From NCBI RefSeq assembly GCF_017312405.1, contig NZ_BLTG01000002.1:1-64000 (forward strand): 64,000 nucleotides of DNA, written 5' to 3'. Under the pieces are notes generated by a model, which was given only the letters and a program-made list of their open reading frames with translations, was not told the origin of the DNA and did not search any database. Source of the DNA: Mycobacterium sp. PO1. GTDB lineage: Bacteria > Actinomycetota > Actinomycetes > Mycobacteriales > Mycobacteriaceae. Positions 50,365 to 59,379 of this stretch are shown here, one piece after another; the stretch's first letter is position 1, and every line of letters starts with the position of its first letter. Both the position numbers and the translations under genes were made by a program.

Positions 50365-50847
50365 CTACACCAGGCTCACCAGGAAGGCGACGAGCAGTCC
50401 GCCGCCGACGGCCAGCGCATCCTCACCGAAGGCACCGGGGCGATCGTTGCCCTTGTTGGCGGCGGCCACCCTGCTGCGTAGGGCGGCGCCGGCCAACGTG
50501 CCGAGCACCGCACCGACCATGCCGGCGCCCAGGGCACTGAAGGTATGGAAGAACGCGCTGCCGATCACCGCACCGGCGAACCCACCACTGACCAGCCGAG
50601 CGATGAACTGCGGGGCGACTTTCCGGCTCGGAGTGCTCGGCAACTGGTCGGTGACCAGTTCGACGACGAGGAAGATGGTCAGCACCGTGACCGTGATCGG
50701 ATGGGCCATCCACTCCGACCACTTGTCGGTCACGTCGATCCAGCCGAGCATCGCCCCCCAGGCCACCGCCGCCGGCGGAGTCATCGCGCGCAGACCGGCG
50801 ACGACGCCGATCAGTAAGGCCAACAGAAGCACGGAAACCAGCGTCAT
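50365..50847 (-). CDS. DUF4126 membrane protein
   Basis: A 160-residue protein with four to five hydrophobic segments (VSVLLLALLIGVVAGLRAMTPPAAVAW, ITVTVLTIFLVVELVTDQLP, GGFAGAVIGSAFFHTF, GAGMVGAVLGTLAGAAL, LLVAFLVSLV). The GLRAMTPPA motif is typical of DUF4126. The function is unknown. It lies 2 bp upstream of the disulfide oxidoreductase on the same strand, so they may be co-transcribed. Confidence 0.83.
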   Translation of the reverse strand: MTLVSVLLLALLIGVVAGLRAMTPPAAVAWGAMLGWIDVTDKWSEWMAHPITVTVLTIFLVVELVTDQLPSTPSRKVAPQFIARLVSGGFAGAVIGSAFFHTFSALGAGMVGAVLGTLAGAALRSRVAAANKGNDRPGAFGEDALAVGGGLLVAFLVSLV

Positions 50848-50914
50848 CGGACCTCCGACCGGTGGATGGACATCCGGACGCTAACACGGTCGACGACGAC
50901 GTGAGCGGTCTCGA

Positions 50915-51778
50915 TCAGAAGCGGCAGAACCGGATGTCAGAGGCCAGAATCGCCTTGGCGCCGATGGCCGCCAGTTCGTCCATGATCGCGTTGACGTCCC
51001 GACGCGGCACCAGCGCCCGCACCGCCACCCAACCCGGGTCGGCCAGTGGCGCGATGGTCGGCGACTCCAGCCCGGGTGTGACCTCGGTGGCTTTCTCGAG
51101 GAGCGGACGGGGGCAGTCGTAGTCCAGCATCAGATACTGCTGACCGAACACCACCCCCTGCACCCGGCCTGCTAACTGGGCGCGGGCCGCGGCCTTCTCG
51201 CTGTCGGCGGGCTCCCCGGCGTCATCCTGCTCGATGAGCACAGCCTCGGAGTCGCACAGCGGTTCACCGAACGCCGCGAGGTCGTGCAGGCCCAGGGTGC
51301 GCCCGGACCCGACGACGTCGGCGATCGCATCGGCCACGCCGAGTTGCACCGAGATCTCCACCGCGCCGTCAAGACGGATCACCGTAGCCTCGATTCCCCT
51401 GGCCGACAGATCCTTTCGGACGATGTTCGGAAAGGCCGTGGCGATCCGCTTGCCGGCAAGATCCTCGACCCGCCACGGCCGCCCTGCCGGTGCCGCGTAA
51501 CGAAACGTCGAGGAACCGAAGCCCAGCGCCAGCCGTTCCCGCACCGGCGCGTCGGATTCGCGGGCCAGGTCGCGGCCGGTGATGCCGAAGTCGAGTTCCC
51601 CGGAACCGACATAGATCGCGATGTCCTTCGGGCGCAGAAAGAAGAACTCGACGTTGTTGGCGGGATCGACGACCGTCAGATCCTTACCGTCGGTCCGCCG
51701 CCGGTAGCCGGCCTCGGACAGGATCTCGGCGGCCGGTTCGCTCAGGGTGCCCTTGTTGGGGACCGCCACGCGCAGCAT
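50915..51778 (-). CDS. hisG: ATP phosphoribosyltransferase (long form)
   Basis: First enzyme of histidine biosynthesis; joins ATP and PRPP. The 287 residues comprise the two-lobed catalytic part ([51 protein letters not shown], the PRPP loop) and a C-terminal ACT-like domain ([40 protein letters not shown]) that senses histidine. It starts 3 bp after hisE. Rv2121c homologue. Confidence 0.96.
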   Translation of the reverse strand: MLRVAVPNKGTLSEPAAEILSEAGYRRRTDGKDLTVVDPANNVEFFFLRPKDIAIYVGSGELDFGITGRDLARESDAPVRERLALGFGSSTFRYAAPAGRPWRVEDLAGKRIATAFPNIVRKDLSARGIEATVIRLDGAVEISVQLGVADAIADVVGSGRTLGLHDLAAFGEPLCDSEAVLIEQDDAGEPADSEKAAARAQLAGRVQGVVFGQQYLMLDYDCPRPLLEKATEVTPGLESPTIAPLADPGWVAVRALVPRRDVNAIMDELAAIGAKAILASDIRFCRF

Positions 51779-51781
51779 CGC

Positions 51782-52063
51782 TCACAGCCTCCGGTACACG
51801 TCGTCGAGGGACAGTCCCCGCGCGAGCATCAGCACCTGGGTCCAGTAGAGCAGCTGGCTGATCTCCTCGGCCAACGCCTCGTCACCCTCGTGTTCGGCGG
51901 CCAGCCACACCTCGCCGGCCTCCTCGAGGATCTTCTTGCCGATACCGTGCACACCGCCGTCGAGAGCCGCGACGGTGCCGCTGCCGGTGGGGCGGGTGCG
52001 CGCACGCTCACTCAACTCGGCGAACAGCGCGTCGAAGGTCTTCACGGCCTGCGATTGTGTCAC
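51782..52063 (-). CDS. hisE: Phosphoribosyl-ATP pyrophosphohydrolase
   Basis: Second step of histidine biosynthesis. The 93-residue MazG-like protein has the metal site [32 protein letters not shown] and the N-terminal [17 protein letters not shown]. It uses a GTG start with a GGAG ribosome site about 8 nt upstream. It forms hisE-hisG as in M. tuberculosis. Confidence 0.96.
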   Translation of the reverse strand: MTQSQAVKTFDALFAELSERARTRPTGSGTVAALDGGVHGIGKKILEEAGEVWLAAEHEGDEALAEEISQLLYWTQVLMLARGLSLDDVYRRL

Positions 52064-52086
52064 GACCGGACTCCGCTACTGCCATC

Positions 52087-52161
52087 GGCCGTGGGTTGGT
52101 CTCGGCGGCATGGCCGCGGGTTGGCATCGGTGACACGGCCGCGCCTTGCTCAGTGCGGCGA
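52087..52161. repeat. Degenerate 25-bp triplicate upstream of hisE
   Basis: Three units at 52087-52111, 52112-52136 and 52137-52161, each opening GGCCG(T/C)G. Units 1 and 2 share GGTTGG and are most alike; unit 3 runs into the 3' end of the transporter gene. It lies between the MFS transporter stop and the hisE start. Confidence 0.55.
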
Positions 52162-53757
52162 CGGGCGGGCGACGTGCGCCTCGTTGTGCATCTCCTCCAA
52201 CGTCTTGCCCTTTGTCTCCTCCACCCAGCGCCACACGAACAGCAGCGACAGCACCGCGCACAGGGCATAGAAGCCGTAGGCGAACCCGAGCACGTCCCGC
52301 AGGCCCGGGAAGGTGACCGTGATCAGCCAGTTCGCCGTCCACTGGCCGGCGGCGGCCAGACCCAGGGCCGCCGCCCGGATGCGGTTGGGGAACATCTCGC
52401 CGAGCAGCACCCACACCACCGGCCCCCAGGACATCCCGAACGACACGACGAACAGGTTCGCCGCGATCAGCGCGACCGGCCCTGCCACGTCGCCGAGCTG
52501 GGGCTGGCCGTCAACCAGTGGCGCCGTTCCGAAGATCACCGCCATGGTGCCCAGCGTGACGGCCATTCCGGTCGAACCGACCAGGAGCAGCGGTTTGCGG
52601 CCGACCTTGTCGATCAGCGCTATCGCGATCAGCGTGGTCGCGATGTTGGTGACCGAGGTGATCACGGTGATCGTGAACGACGAGCTCTCGTCGAAGCCCA
52701 CCGCCTGCCACAGGACGTTCGAGTAGTAGAAGATCACGTTGATCCCGACGAACTGCTGGAAGATCGACAACCCGAGGCCGACCCACACGATGCCGTACAG
52801 CCCGCCGATGAGCGCCACACCGATGAGCAGCGCGAGGAAGACAGCGGCAAGCGGCCACAGCCCGAAGCCGAACGCCGTGACCGCCAGGACGGCGAACACC
52901 GACAGCAGCCACCACAGGTAGTCGCGGATCCAGTTGATCAAGCCCGAGGCGACCTCGTCGTCCGGCCGCTCGCGGGACAGGTCACGCCACGACCGTTTCT
53001 TCTCGGCGTGCAGGGAGTCCTGGATGCGGTTGATGGTGATCTCGAGGTTCTTCTCCCCCAAGAGCCGGGTGAGGACCCGACGGGCCTCCGGGATGCGATG
53101 CGTGGCAACCAGATAGCGCGGCGACTCCGGGATCGTGAAGGCCAGCAGACCATAGGCCAGTGCGGGGATGATCTCGGCGAGGAACATCCACCGCCAGGCC
53201 TGCATACCCAGCCACAGCTCCTCGTTGGAGCCGCCCGCAGCCTCGGCCAGCAGCCAGTCGACGGCCAGGGACACGAAGATGCCGCTGACGATGGCCAACT
53301 GTTGCAGGGAGCCGAGCCGACCGCGGATGCGCTCGGGCGAGGTTTCGGCGATGTAGGCGGGCGCGATCACCGACGCGATGCCGACCGCGACGCCGCCGAC
53401 GACGCGGAACACCACGATCAGCCAGATGTTGGTGCCGATGCCGGTGACGACCGCACTGATCAGGAACAGCGCCGCGGCCAGCTTCATCACCCACAGCCGG
53501 CCCATCGCGTCGGCGAGGCGCCCGGCGGTCAACGCGCCGACGGCGGCGCCCAGCAGCGCCGAGGCGACCGCGAAGCCGAGGGTCGCGTCGCTGATCGCGA
53601 ACTCCTCCTGCAGGGCGCTGACGGCGCCGTTGATCACGGCGCTGTCATAGCCGAACAACAGGCCGCCGAGTGCGGCCACCGAGGCCACCCGCAGCGCGCT
53701 GCGTCCGGAACTGAACTCGGTGCCGGCGCCGGCTCCGCCGCCGTCTCCTCTGGCCAT
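52150..53757 (-). CDS. MFS sugar-porter-type transporter
   Basis: A 535-residue transporter with 12 predicted helices. Sugar-porter signatures: GRLADAMGRLWVMK, SPERIRGRLGSLQQL, PESPRYLVATHR after helix 6, FQQFVGINVIFYYSNVL in helix 7, and VEETKGKTLEEM at the end. A polar loop of about 60 residues in the middle is longer than usual. The substrate could be a sugar, inositol or another solute; its place beside the urate operon does not decide it. Conserved length and motifs suggest a working protein. Confidence 0.88.
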   Translation of the reverse strand: MARGDGGGAGAGTEFSSGRSALRVASVAALGGLLFGYDSAVINGAVSALQEEFAISDATLGFAVASALLGAAVGALTAGRLADAMGRLWVMKLAAALFLISAVVTGIGTNIWLIVVFRVVGGVAVGIASVIAPAYIAETSPERIRGRLGSLQQLAIVSGIFVSLAVDWLLAEAAGGSNEELWLGMQAWRWMFLAEIIPALAYGLLAFTIPESPRYLVATHRIPEARRVLTRLLGEKNLEITINRIQDSLHAEKKRSWRDLSRERPDDEVASGLINWIRDYLWWLLSVFAVLAVTAFGFGLWPLAAVFLALLIGVALIGGLYGIVWVGLGLSIFQQFVGINVIFYYSNVLWQAVGFDESSSFTITVITSVTNIATTLIAIALIDKVGRKPLLLVGSTGMAVTLGTMAVIFGTAPLVDGQPQLGDVAGPVALIAANLFVVSFGMSWGPVVWVLLGEMFPNRIRAAALGLAAAGQWTANWLITVTFPGLRDVLGFAYGFYALCAVLSLLFVWRWVEETKGKTLEEMHNEAHVARPSPH

Positions 53758-53854
53758 GCCGCGACCCCCTTCTCGACTCGGCTATGAGATCGATCACAGC
53801 TACGATCGCACACAACACCGACCGCCCGGACCGATATCGGGGGGTGCGGCCGGG

Positions 53855-54538
53855 TCAGGCCGTACGGTCGCGGGCCTCCCGGTCGATCTCGCGATACACC
53901 CGGCGCAGCGCCGCTGCGTCGAGACCGGCCAGCGACTCGGCATGCCGGCGCCGCTCACTCCCGGGCACCGGCACGTCGTTGGGCACGACCAGCACCGCAC
54001 ACCCCGCACGTTCGGCCGCCGTCGACCCCGTCACCGAATCCTCGATGGCAAGGCAGTCGCCGGGTTCCAGCCCGAGCAATTCGGCGGCCCGCAGATAGGG
54101 GTCGGGGGCGGGTTTTCCGCTGGGCACCTCGTCACCGCACACCGTCACCGTGAAGTAGTGCCGCCCGATGCTGTTGAGCGCGCGCTCCGCCAACTCCCGT
54201 TGCGTGTTCGTCACCAGCGCCATCGGAACAGCTTCCGAAACAAGCGCTTCCAGCATCTCCCGGGCACCCGGGCACCACGGCAGACCACCGTCGAAGAGGT
54301 CGGCGGTGTGGTCGTGCAGCCACTGGATCGACCCGGCGATCGCGGCCGGATCGTGATCCAGGCCGAGCTCGGTGTACACCGTGACCATGGTCTCTTCAGC
54401 CGAGGCGCCCACCAACGCGGTGCGGGTCTGGCGGCTCATCGTCGCACCGTGGAACTCGTAGAGCTTGTTGAGCGAGATGTCCCAAAGCTTCTCGGAGTCG
54501 ACGAGGGTGCCGTCCATGTCCCACAGCACCGCTCGCAC
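53855..54538 (-). CDS. HAD-family sugar-phosphatase-like hydrolase
   Basis: A 227-residue HAD hydrolase of the beta-phosphoglucomutase/phosphatase group: motif I LWDMDGTLVDSEKLW, motif II LVTNTQREL, motif III Lys in GKPAPDPYLRAAE and motif IV LAIEDSVTGSTAAE. I chose GTG 54538 because the conserved core begins a few residues later; the frame stays open far upstream only because it runs antisense to the permease gene. It is divergent from the urate operon. The substrate is unknown. Confidence 0.87.
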   Translation of the reverse strand: MRAVLWDMDGTLVDSEKLWDISLNKLYEFHGATMSRQTRTALVGASAEETMVTVYTELGLDHDPAAIAGSIQWLHDHTADLFDGGLPWCPGAREMLEALVSEAVPMALVTNTQRELAERALNSIGRHYFTVTVCGDEVPSGKPAPDPYLRAAELLGLEPGDCLAIEDSVTGSTAAERAGCAVLVVPNDVPVPGSERRRHAESLAGLDAAALRRVYREIDREARDRTA

Positions 54539-54554
54539 CCGGCAATTCTGCCAC

Positions 54555-54584
54555 GTCGAGAGCGGGCCACGCGAACCGCTCGAC
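54555..54584. promoter_or_regulatory. Inverted repeat in the urate-operon promoter region
   Basis: GTCGAG-ag-CGG pairs with CCGCTCGAC across about 10 bp, with a 2-base bulge. It sits 36 bp upstream of the permease start in the divergent spacer and may bind a regulator. No regulator gene is adjacent. Confidence 0.35.
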
Positions 54585-54619
54585 ATGCGAACAACCGCCA
54601 TCTGCAGGATTCTTTGACG

Positions 54620-56524
54620 ATGGCGGCTCCGACCACGGCGAACAAGCCCAAGCGCGTGCACCCGGTAGACGAGGTGCTGCCGGTTCCCAAACTGGCTACC
54701 TACGGTTTCCAGCACGTCGTCGCGTTCTACGCGGGCGCGGTCCTGGTGCCCATCATCATCGCCGGTGCAGTCGGACTCACCGATGAGGAACTCGTCAAAC
54801 TCATCACCGCCGATCTGTTCACCTGCGGGATCGCCTCGATCATCCAGGCCGTCGGGTTCTGGAAAGTCGGGGTGCGACTGCCCCTGTTGCAGGGCGTGAC
54901 CTTCGCTGGAGTAGCGCCCATCATCGCGATCGGGCTGGCCAACGGAGGCGGCTCGGCCAGCATGCTCTACGTCTACGGCGCGGTCATCGTTGCCGGCATC
55001 TTCGCGTTCGCCATCGCGCCCGTCTTCATCAAGCTGCTCAAATTCTTCCCCCCGGTGGTCACCGGCACGCTGATCACCGTCATCGGCCTGGCCCTGGTCC
55101 CGGTCGGCGCCATGGACGCCGTCACCAATCCCGCCACCCACGAGCCGGACCCGACCAACATCCGCTGGTTCCTCTATGCGCTCGGCACCATCGCGGTCAT
55201 CGTCGCGATCCAGCGGCTCTTCCGCGGCTTCATCGCCACCATCGCCGTGCTGCTCGGGCTGGTCATCGGCTGCGCAGTCGCCTATGCGCTGGGTGACATG
55301 AACTTCGACCGCGTCGGCGAGGCCGCTGCGGTGGGATTCACCCCGCCGTTCCTGTTCGGTATGCCGAAATTCGACTTCGTCGCGTGTCTGACCATGATGA
55401 TCGTGATGCTGATCATCGCGGTGGAGTCGACCGGATCGACCATCGCCACCGGGGAGATCGTCGGCAAGCGGATCAAGGCCGAGAACATCGGCAACATGCT
55501 GCGCGCCGACGGGGTGGCCACCACCATCGGCGGCATCTTCAACTCGTTCCCCTACACCGCGTTCTCCGAGAACGTCGGACTGGTCCGGCTCACCGGGATC
55601 AAGAGCCGCTGGGTGGTGGCCGCGGCCGGCGTGTTCATGATCCTGCTCGGATTCCTGCCCAAGGTGGCCGCGATCGTCGCCTCGATCCCCAACCCGGTGC
55701 TCGGCGGCGCGGCACTGACGTTGTTCGCCACCGTGGCCGCGGTCGGGATCCAGACGCTGGGCAAGGTGGATTTCACCGATCACCGCAACCTGATCATCGT
55801 CACCACCAGCCTGGCGCTGGCGCTGTGGGTCACCGCCTATCCCGACATCGCCCAGGGTATGCCGACCGGACTGGACCTCATCTTCGGCAGCGGCATCAGC
55901 ATCGGGGCGGTCAGCGCCATCCTGCTCAACATCGTCTTCTTCCACACCGGCTCGCAGGGACCCCGGGTGGCAGGCGGCGGCTCGATCACCCTCAACGAGG
56001 TCAATTCGATGACCCGGGAACGTTTTACCGAGGTGTTCGGCCACGTCGTGCAGGATGTGCCGTGGGCGGTCGACCGCGCCTACGACCAGCGTCCGTTCGC
56101 GAGCACGAAGCAGTTGCGCGAGTCGTTCCAGGACGCGGTGCTCACCGGCTCCTCCGAACAGCAACTGGAACTGCTCAACGCGTTCCACGATCTCGGCGCC
56201 GAGGACGAGACCGGCCACGCTCTGGCCGCCGACCACAGCGCGCTGTCGAAGCTGGACGAAGACGACCACAACGACGTCGTCGATCTGGCCACCGCATACC
56301 GGGAACACTTCGGCTTCCCGCTGGTGATCTGCGCCCGCGAAACCGCGCATTTCGATCGGGTGCTGCAGAACGGGTGGTCACGGATGGACAATTCGCCCGG
56401 CGCGGAGAAAGCGTTCGCACTGATCGAGGTCGCCAAGATCGCCAACTACCGGTTCACCGATCTGGTCGACAACGCCAATCCCATTGCCTCGGCCCGATTC
56501 AGCCGATTGGACGAAATCCTCTAG
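54620..56524 (+). CDS. NCS2 purine/urate permease fused to a UraD-like domain
   Basis: A 634-residue protein. Residues 1-455 are a nucleobase-cation symporter of the NCS2 (uric acid/xanthine) family with about 14 helices (YGFQHVVAFYAGAVLVPIIIA, AVESTGSTIATGEIVGKRI, FNSFPYTAFSENVGLVRLT). Residues about 464-634 form a second domain of the OHCU decarboxylase (UraD) type: ERFTEVFGHVVQDVPWAVDRAYDQRPF, LLNAFHDLGAE, YREHFGFPLVICAR. The usual catalytic AHPDL reads AFHDL here, so activity is doubtful. A separate intact uraD begins directly after its stop codon. AGGA lies upstream of ATG 54620. Confidence 0.85.
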   Translation: MAAPTTANKPKRVHPVDEVLPVPKLATYGFQHVVAFYAGAVLVPIIIAGAVGLTDEELVKLITADLFTCGIASIIQAVGFWKVGVRLPLLQGVTFAGVAPIIAIGLANGGGSASMLYVYGAVIVAGIFAFAIAPVFIKLLKFFPPVVTGTLITVIGLALVPVGAMDAVTNPATHEPDPTNIRWFLYALGTIAVIVAIQRLFRGFIATIAVLLGLVIGCAVAYALGDMNFDRVGEAAAVGFTPPFLFGMPKFDFVACLTMMIVMLIIAVESTGSTIATGEIVGKRIKAENIGNMLRADGVATTIGGIFNSFPYTAFSENVGLVRLTGIKSRWVVAAAGVFMILLGFLPKVAAIVASIPNPVLGGAALTLFATVAAVGIQTLGKVDFTDHRNLIIVTTSLALALWVTAYPDIAQGMPTGLDLIFGSGISIGAVSAILLNIVFFHTGSQGPRVAGGGSITLNEVNSMTRERFTEVFGHVVQDVPWAVDRAYDQRPFASTKQLRESFQDAVLTGSSEQQLELLNAFHDLGAEDETGHALAADHSALSKLDEDDHNDVVDLATAYREHFGFPLVICARETAHFDRVLQNGWSRMDNSPGAEKAFALIEVAKIANYRFTDLVDNANPIASARFSRLDEIL

Positions 56525-57025
56525 ATGACCGAGGGAATAGAGGGCTTCAACCGGCTGTCCGAACGGCAGCGGATGCACCTGCTGTTCGAGGTGTGCTCCT
56601 CGACGATCTGGGCCCGCCGGGTGCTGGCCGGCGGGCCGTTCCGCGACGCGGAGGCGTTGTTCGACCGCGCCGACCGGGTGCTCGCCGAACTACCAGACGC
56701 CGAATTGGATGCGGCGCTGGACGGCCATCCCCGGATCGGCGCCAAGGCCGACAACCCCAGCTCGGCGCGCGAGCAGGCCCGTGTCGCCGACGCCGCCGAC
56801 GCGGTCAAAGCCGAGCTGGCCGAGAAGAACCGCGCCTACGACGACAAGTTCGGCTACGTGTACCTGGTGTGCGCCAGCGGACGCACCGCCGAGGAGTTGC
56901 TGGCCATCCTGACCGATCGGCTCGACAATGATCCCGAGACCGAACGCCGGGTGATGCGCTCGGAGCTGGCCAAGATCAACCGGTTGCGGCTCGAGCGCCT
57001 GTTGATGAGGGAGACGCCGCAATGA
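56525..57025 (+). CDS. uraD: 2-oxo-4-hydroxy-4-carboxy-5-ureidoimidazoline decarboxylase
   Basis: Final step from urate to S-allantoin: decarboxylates OHCU. The 166 residues keep the active-site LDGHPRIGAKA (His-Pro), SSAREQARVADA (Glu-Gln) and YDDKFGYVYLVCASGRTAEEL. The start follows the permease stop with no spacer, and the stop overlaps the next start by 4 bp (ATGA). It is the intact UraD, in contrast to the fused domain upstream. Confidence 0.93.
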   Translation: MTEGIEGFNRLSERQRMHLLFEVCSSTIWARRVLAGGPFRDAEALFDRADRVLAELPDAELDAALDGHPRIGAKADNPSSAREQARVADAADAVKAELAEKNRAYDDKFGYVYLVCASGRTAEELLAILTDRLDNDPETERRVMRSELAKINRLRLERLLMRETPQ

Positions 57026-57342
57026 GCCTGTCCACCCACGTGCTCGACGCGGTCTCCGGCACCCCGGCCGTCGGGGTCGCCGTCACGCTCACCGACTCCG
57101 CATCGGACGTACTGACCACCGCGGTCACCGACGGAGACGGCCGTGTGAAGGACCTCGCCGACCATCTGACACCGGGCACCTACCGGCTGACGTTCGACAC
57201 CGCAGGCTATTTCGCGATGGCCCGCGTCCCGGCGTTCTACCCGGAGGTGGTGATCGCCTTCGAGGTCACCGACCCGGCCGCGCACTACCACGTGCCACTG
57301 CTGCTCTCCCCGTACGCCTACTCCACCTACCGCGGAAGCTGA
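57022..57342 (+). CDS. 5-hydroxyisourate hydrolase (transthyretin-like)
   Basis: Hydrolyses 5-hydroxyisourate to OHCU. The 106 residues contain the family's N-terminal LSTHVLDAVSGTPAVGV with catalytic His, and end in the diagnostic YSTYRGS tetrapeptide motif (YRGS). Overlapping uraD by 4 bp and 19 bp ahead of the urate hydroxylase, it completes the three-step urate to allantoin route. Confidence 0.95.
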   Translation: MSLSTHVLDAVSGTPAVGVAVTLTDSASDVLTTAVTDGDGRVKDLADHLTPGTYRLTFDTAGYFAMARVPAFYPEVVIAFEVTDPAAHYHVPLLLSPYAYSTYRGS

Positions 57343-57361
57343 CGAAGAGGGGAACGCACCA

Positions 57362-58540
57362 ATGAAAGCGGTCATCATCGGCGCCGGAATGGGCGGCATG
57401 AGCGCGGCGATCGCATTGCGCCAGATCGGCATCGACACCGAGGTCTACGAACGAGTCACCGAGAACAAGCCGGTCGGCGCAGCGATCTCGGTGTGGTCCA
57501 ACGGGGTCAAGTGCCTCAATCACCTCGGCCTCGAGGAGCAGACCGCGCGACTGGGCGGAATCGTCGACACGATGAGCTACCTCGACGCACACACCGGTGA
57601 GACGATGTGCCGATTCTCCATGCAGCCGCTGATCGACGAGGTGGGCCAGCGCCCCTACCCCATCGCGCGCGCCGAACTCCAGGCGATGCTGATGGAGGCC
57701 TACGGCATGGACGAGATCAACTTCGGGATGAAGATGGTCAGCGTCGCCGACGGCCCTGAGGAGGCCACCGCGACGTTCGCCGACGGCGCCACGGTGTCGG
57801 CCGACGTGATCATCGGCGCCGACGGGGCCAGCTCGATCACCCGGGAGTACGTGCTCGGCAGCCCGGTGACCCGGCGCTACGCCGGGTACGTCAACTTCAA
57901 CGGCCTGGTCGAGACCGACGAAGCGATCGGCCCTGCCACCGAGTGGACCACCTATGTCGGTGACGGCAAACGGGTCTCGGTGATGCCGGTGTCCGACGGC
58001 CGGTTCTACTTCTTCTTCGACGTCGTGATGCCCGAGGACTCTGACGAGAAGGAGAACTACGAGCGCGGCGACGCACGAGAGGTGCTGCGCGGGCACTTCG
58101 GCGACTGGGCACCCGGGGTGCAGACCCTGATCGACAAATTGGATCCGATGGCCACCAACCGGGTGGAGATCCTCGACCTCGACCCGTTCCACACCTGGGT
58201 CAAGGGCCGGGTCGCCGTGCTCGGCGATGCCGCCCACAACACCACTCCCGACATCGGGCAGGGCGGCTGCTCGGCGATGGAGGACGCCGTCGCACTGCAG
58301 TGGGCGTTCCGCGACCACCCCGGCAATGTCCACGCGGCGCTGCTGGCCTATCAGCAGGCGCGCTCGGAGCGAGCCGCGGATCTTGTTCTGCGGGCCCGTA
58401 AACGCTGCGACGTCACCCACGGCAAAGACCCGCAGAAGACCGCCGAGTGGTACGAGGAGCTACGACACGAAGACGGCCGCAACGTGATTCGCGGAATCGT
58501 CAACAACATCATGGGTGGACCCGTGACCCCGGTCAGCTGA
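57362..58540 (+). CDS. hpxO: FAD-dependent urate hydroxylase
   Basis: Converts urate to 5-hydroxyisourate with NAD(P)H and oxygen, replacing cofactor-free uricase. The 392 residues have FAD motif IIGAGMGGMSAAIALRQ, the GADGASSITREYV segment and the second FAD motif VAVLGDAAHNTTPDIGQGGCSAMEDA. It matches HpxO in length and motifs. An AGAGG lies about 9 nt before the ATG. It sits between HIU hydrolase and the xanthine dehydrogenase genes. Confidence 0.92.
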   Translation: MKAVIIGAGMGGMSAAIALRQIGIDTEVYERVTENKPVGAAISVWSNGVKCLNHLGLEEQTARLGGIVDTMSYLDAHTGETMCRFSMQPLIDEVGQRPYPIARAELQAMLMEAYGMDEINFGMKMVSVADGPEEATATFADGATVSADVIIGADGASSITREYVLGSPVTRRYAGYVNFNGLVETDEAIGPATEWTTYVGDGKRVSVMPVSDGRFYFFFDVVMPEDSDEKENYERGDAREVLRGHFGDWAPGVQTLIDKLDPMATNRVEILDLDPFHTWVKGRVAVLGDAAHNTTPDIGQGGCSAMEDAVALQWAFRDHPGNVHAALLAYQQARSERAADLVLRARKRCDVTHGKDPQKTAEWYEELRHEDGRNVIRGIVNNIMGGPVTPVS

Positions 58541-58545
58541 GCACG

Positions 58546-59379
58546 ATGGACCTCAACACCGTCGAGACGACGAGCACACCGACCCACCGCGACGACCTGT
58601 GGCCGCTCGGCCCGGCGGACGCGATCCTCGCCGGAGGGACCTGGCTGTTCTCCGAGCCGCAGCCGCACATCCGCCGCCTGGTCGACATCACCCGGCTGGG
58701 CTGGGAACCCGTCACGGTGTCCGACGACGGTGTCGAACTGGCGGCGACCGCGACGGTCGCGCAGGTGTCGCGCCTCTCGGCGCGGCTGCAGGCGGAACGC
58801 CCCGAATGGACAGCTGCACCGCTGCTGCACCAATGCTGCACCGCGCTGCTGGCCTCGTTCAAGATCTGGAGCAGCGCCACGGTCGGCGGCAACATCTGCC
58901 TGGCTTTTCCGGCCGGCTCGATGATCTCGCTCGGTGCGGCGCTGGACGCCGAGGTCACCGTGTGGCGCGGCGACGGCAGCGACTACCGGATGCCGATCAC
59001 GGAGTTCGTGACCGGTTCGGGCGCCACCGCACTCGCCCCCGGCGAGATCCTGCGATCGGTCCGGATTCCCGCCACCGCACTGCGCGCCGCGACCGCCTAC
59101 CGCAAGGTGGCGCCGTCTCCGCTCGGTCGCTCAGGCGTCGTCGTGATCGGGCGCCGCGACACCGTCGCCGACGGGCACCGCTTCGTTGTGTCGGTGACCG
59201 CGGCCACCACACGACCCCACGTGTTCGACTTCGGCACCGTGCCGAGCGCGCTCGAGCTCGAAGCGGCACACGCCACGATTCCTGACACGGCGTGGACCCT
59301 CGATGCGCACGGCGACCCCGACTGGCGGCGCGCGGTTGCGCTGGTGCTGGCCGAACAGATCCGTCGCGAGCTGTCATGA
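58546..59379 (+). CDS. Xanthine dehydrogenase FAD-binding subunit
   Basis: A 277-residue flavin subunit of a molybdenum hydroxylase (CO-dehydrogenase-M type). FAD loops ILAGGTWLF and [15 protein letters not shown] are intact, and the C-terminal domain ([18 protein letters not shown]) is present. It passes electrons from the Fe-S centres to NAD+. It starts 5 bp after the urate hydroxylase stop and overlaps the large subunit by 4 bp (ATGA). Confidence 0.9.
   Translation: MDLNTVETTSTPTHRDDLWPLGPADAILAGGTWLFSEPQPHIRRLVDITRLGWEPVTVSDDGVELAATATVAQVSRLSARLQAERPEWTAAPLLHQCCTALLASFKIWSSATVGGNICLAFPAGSMISLGAALDAEVTVWRGDGSDYRMPITEFVTGSGATALAPGEILRSVRIPATALRAATAYRKVAPSPLGRSGVVVIGRRDTVADGHRFVVSVTAATTRPHVFDFGTVPSALELEAAHATIPDTAWTLDAHGDPDWRRAVALVLAEQIRRELS

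Noticed and set aside
54541..56350. Upstream extension of the HAD hydrolase frame on the minus strand
   Set aside because: The extra roughly 600 residues run antisense to the permease and are Asp/Gly/His-rich. The HAD domain begins only at about 54538.
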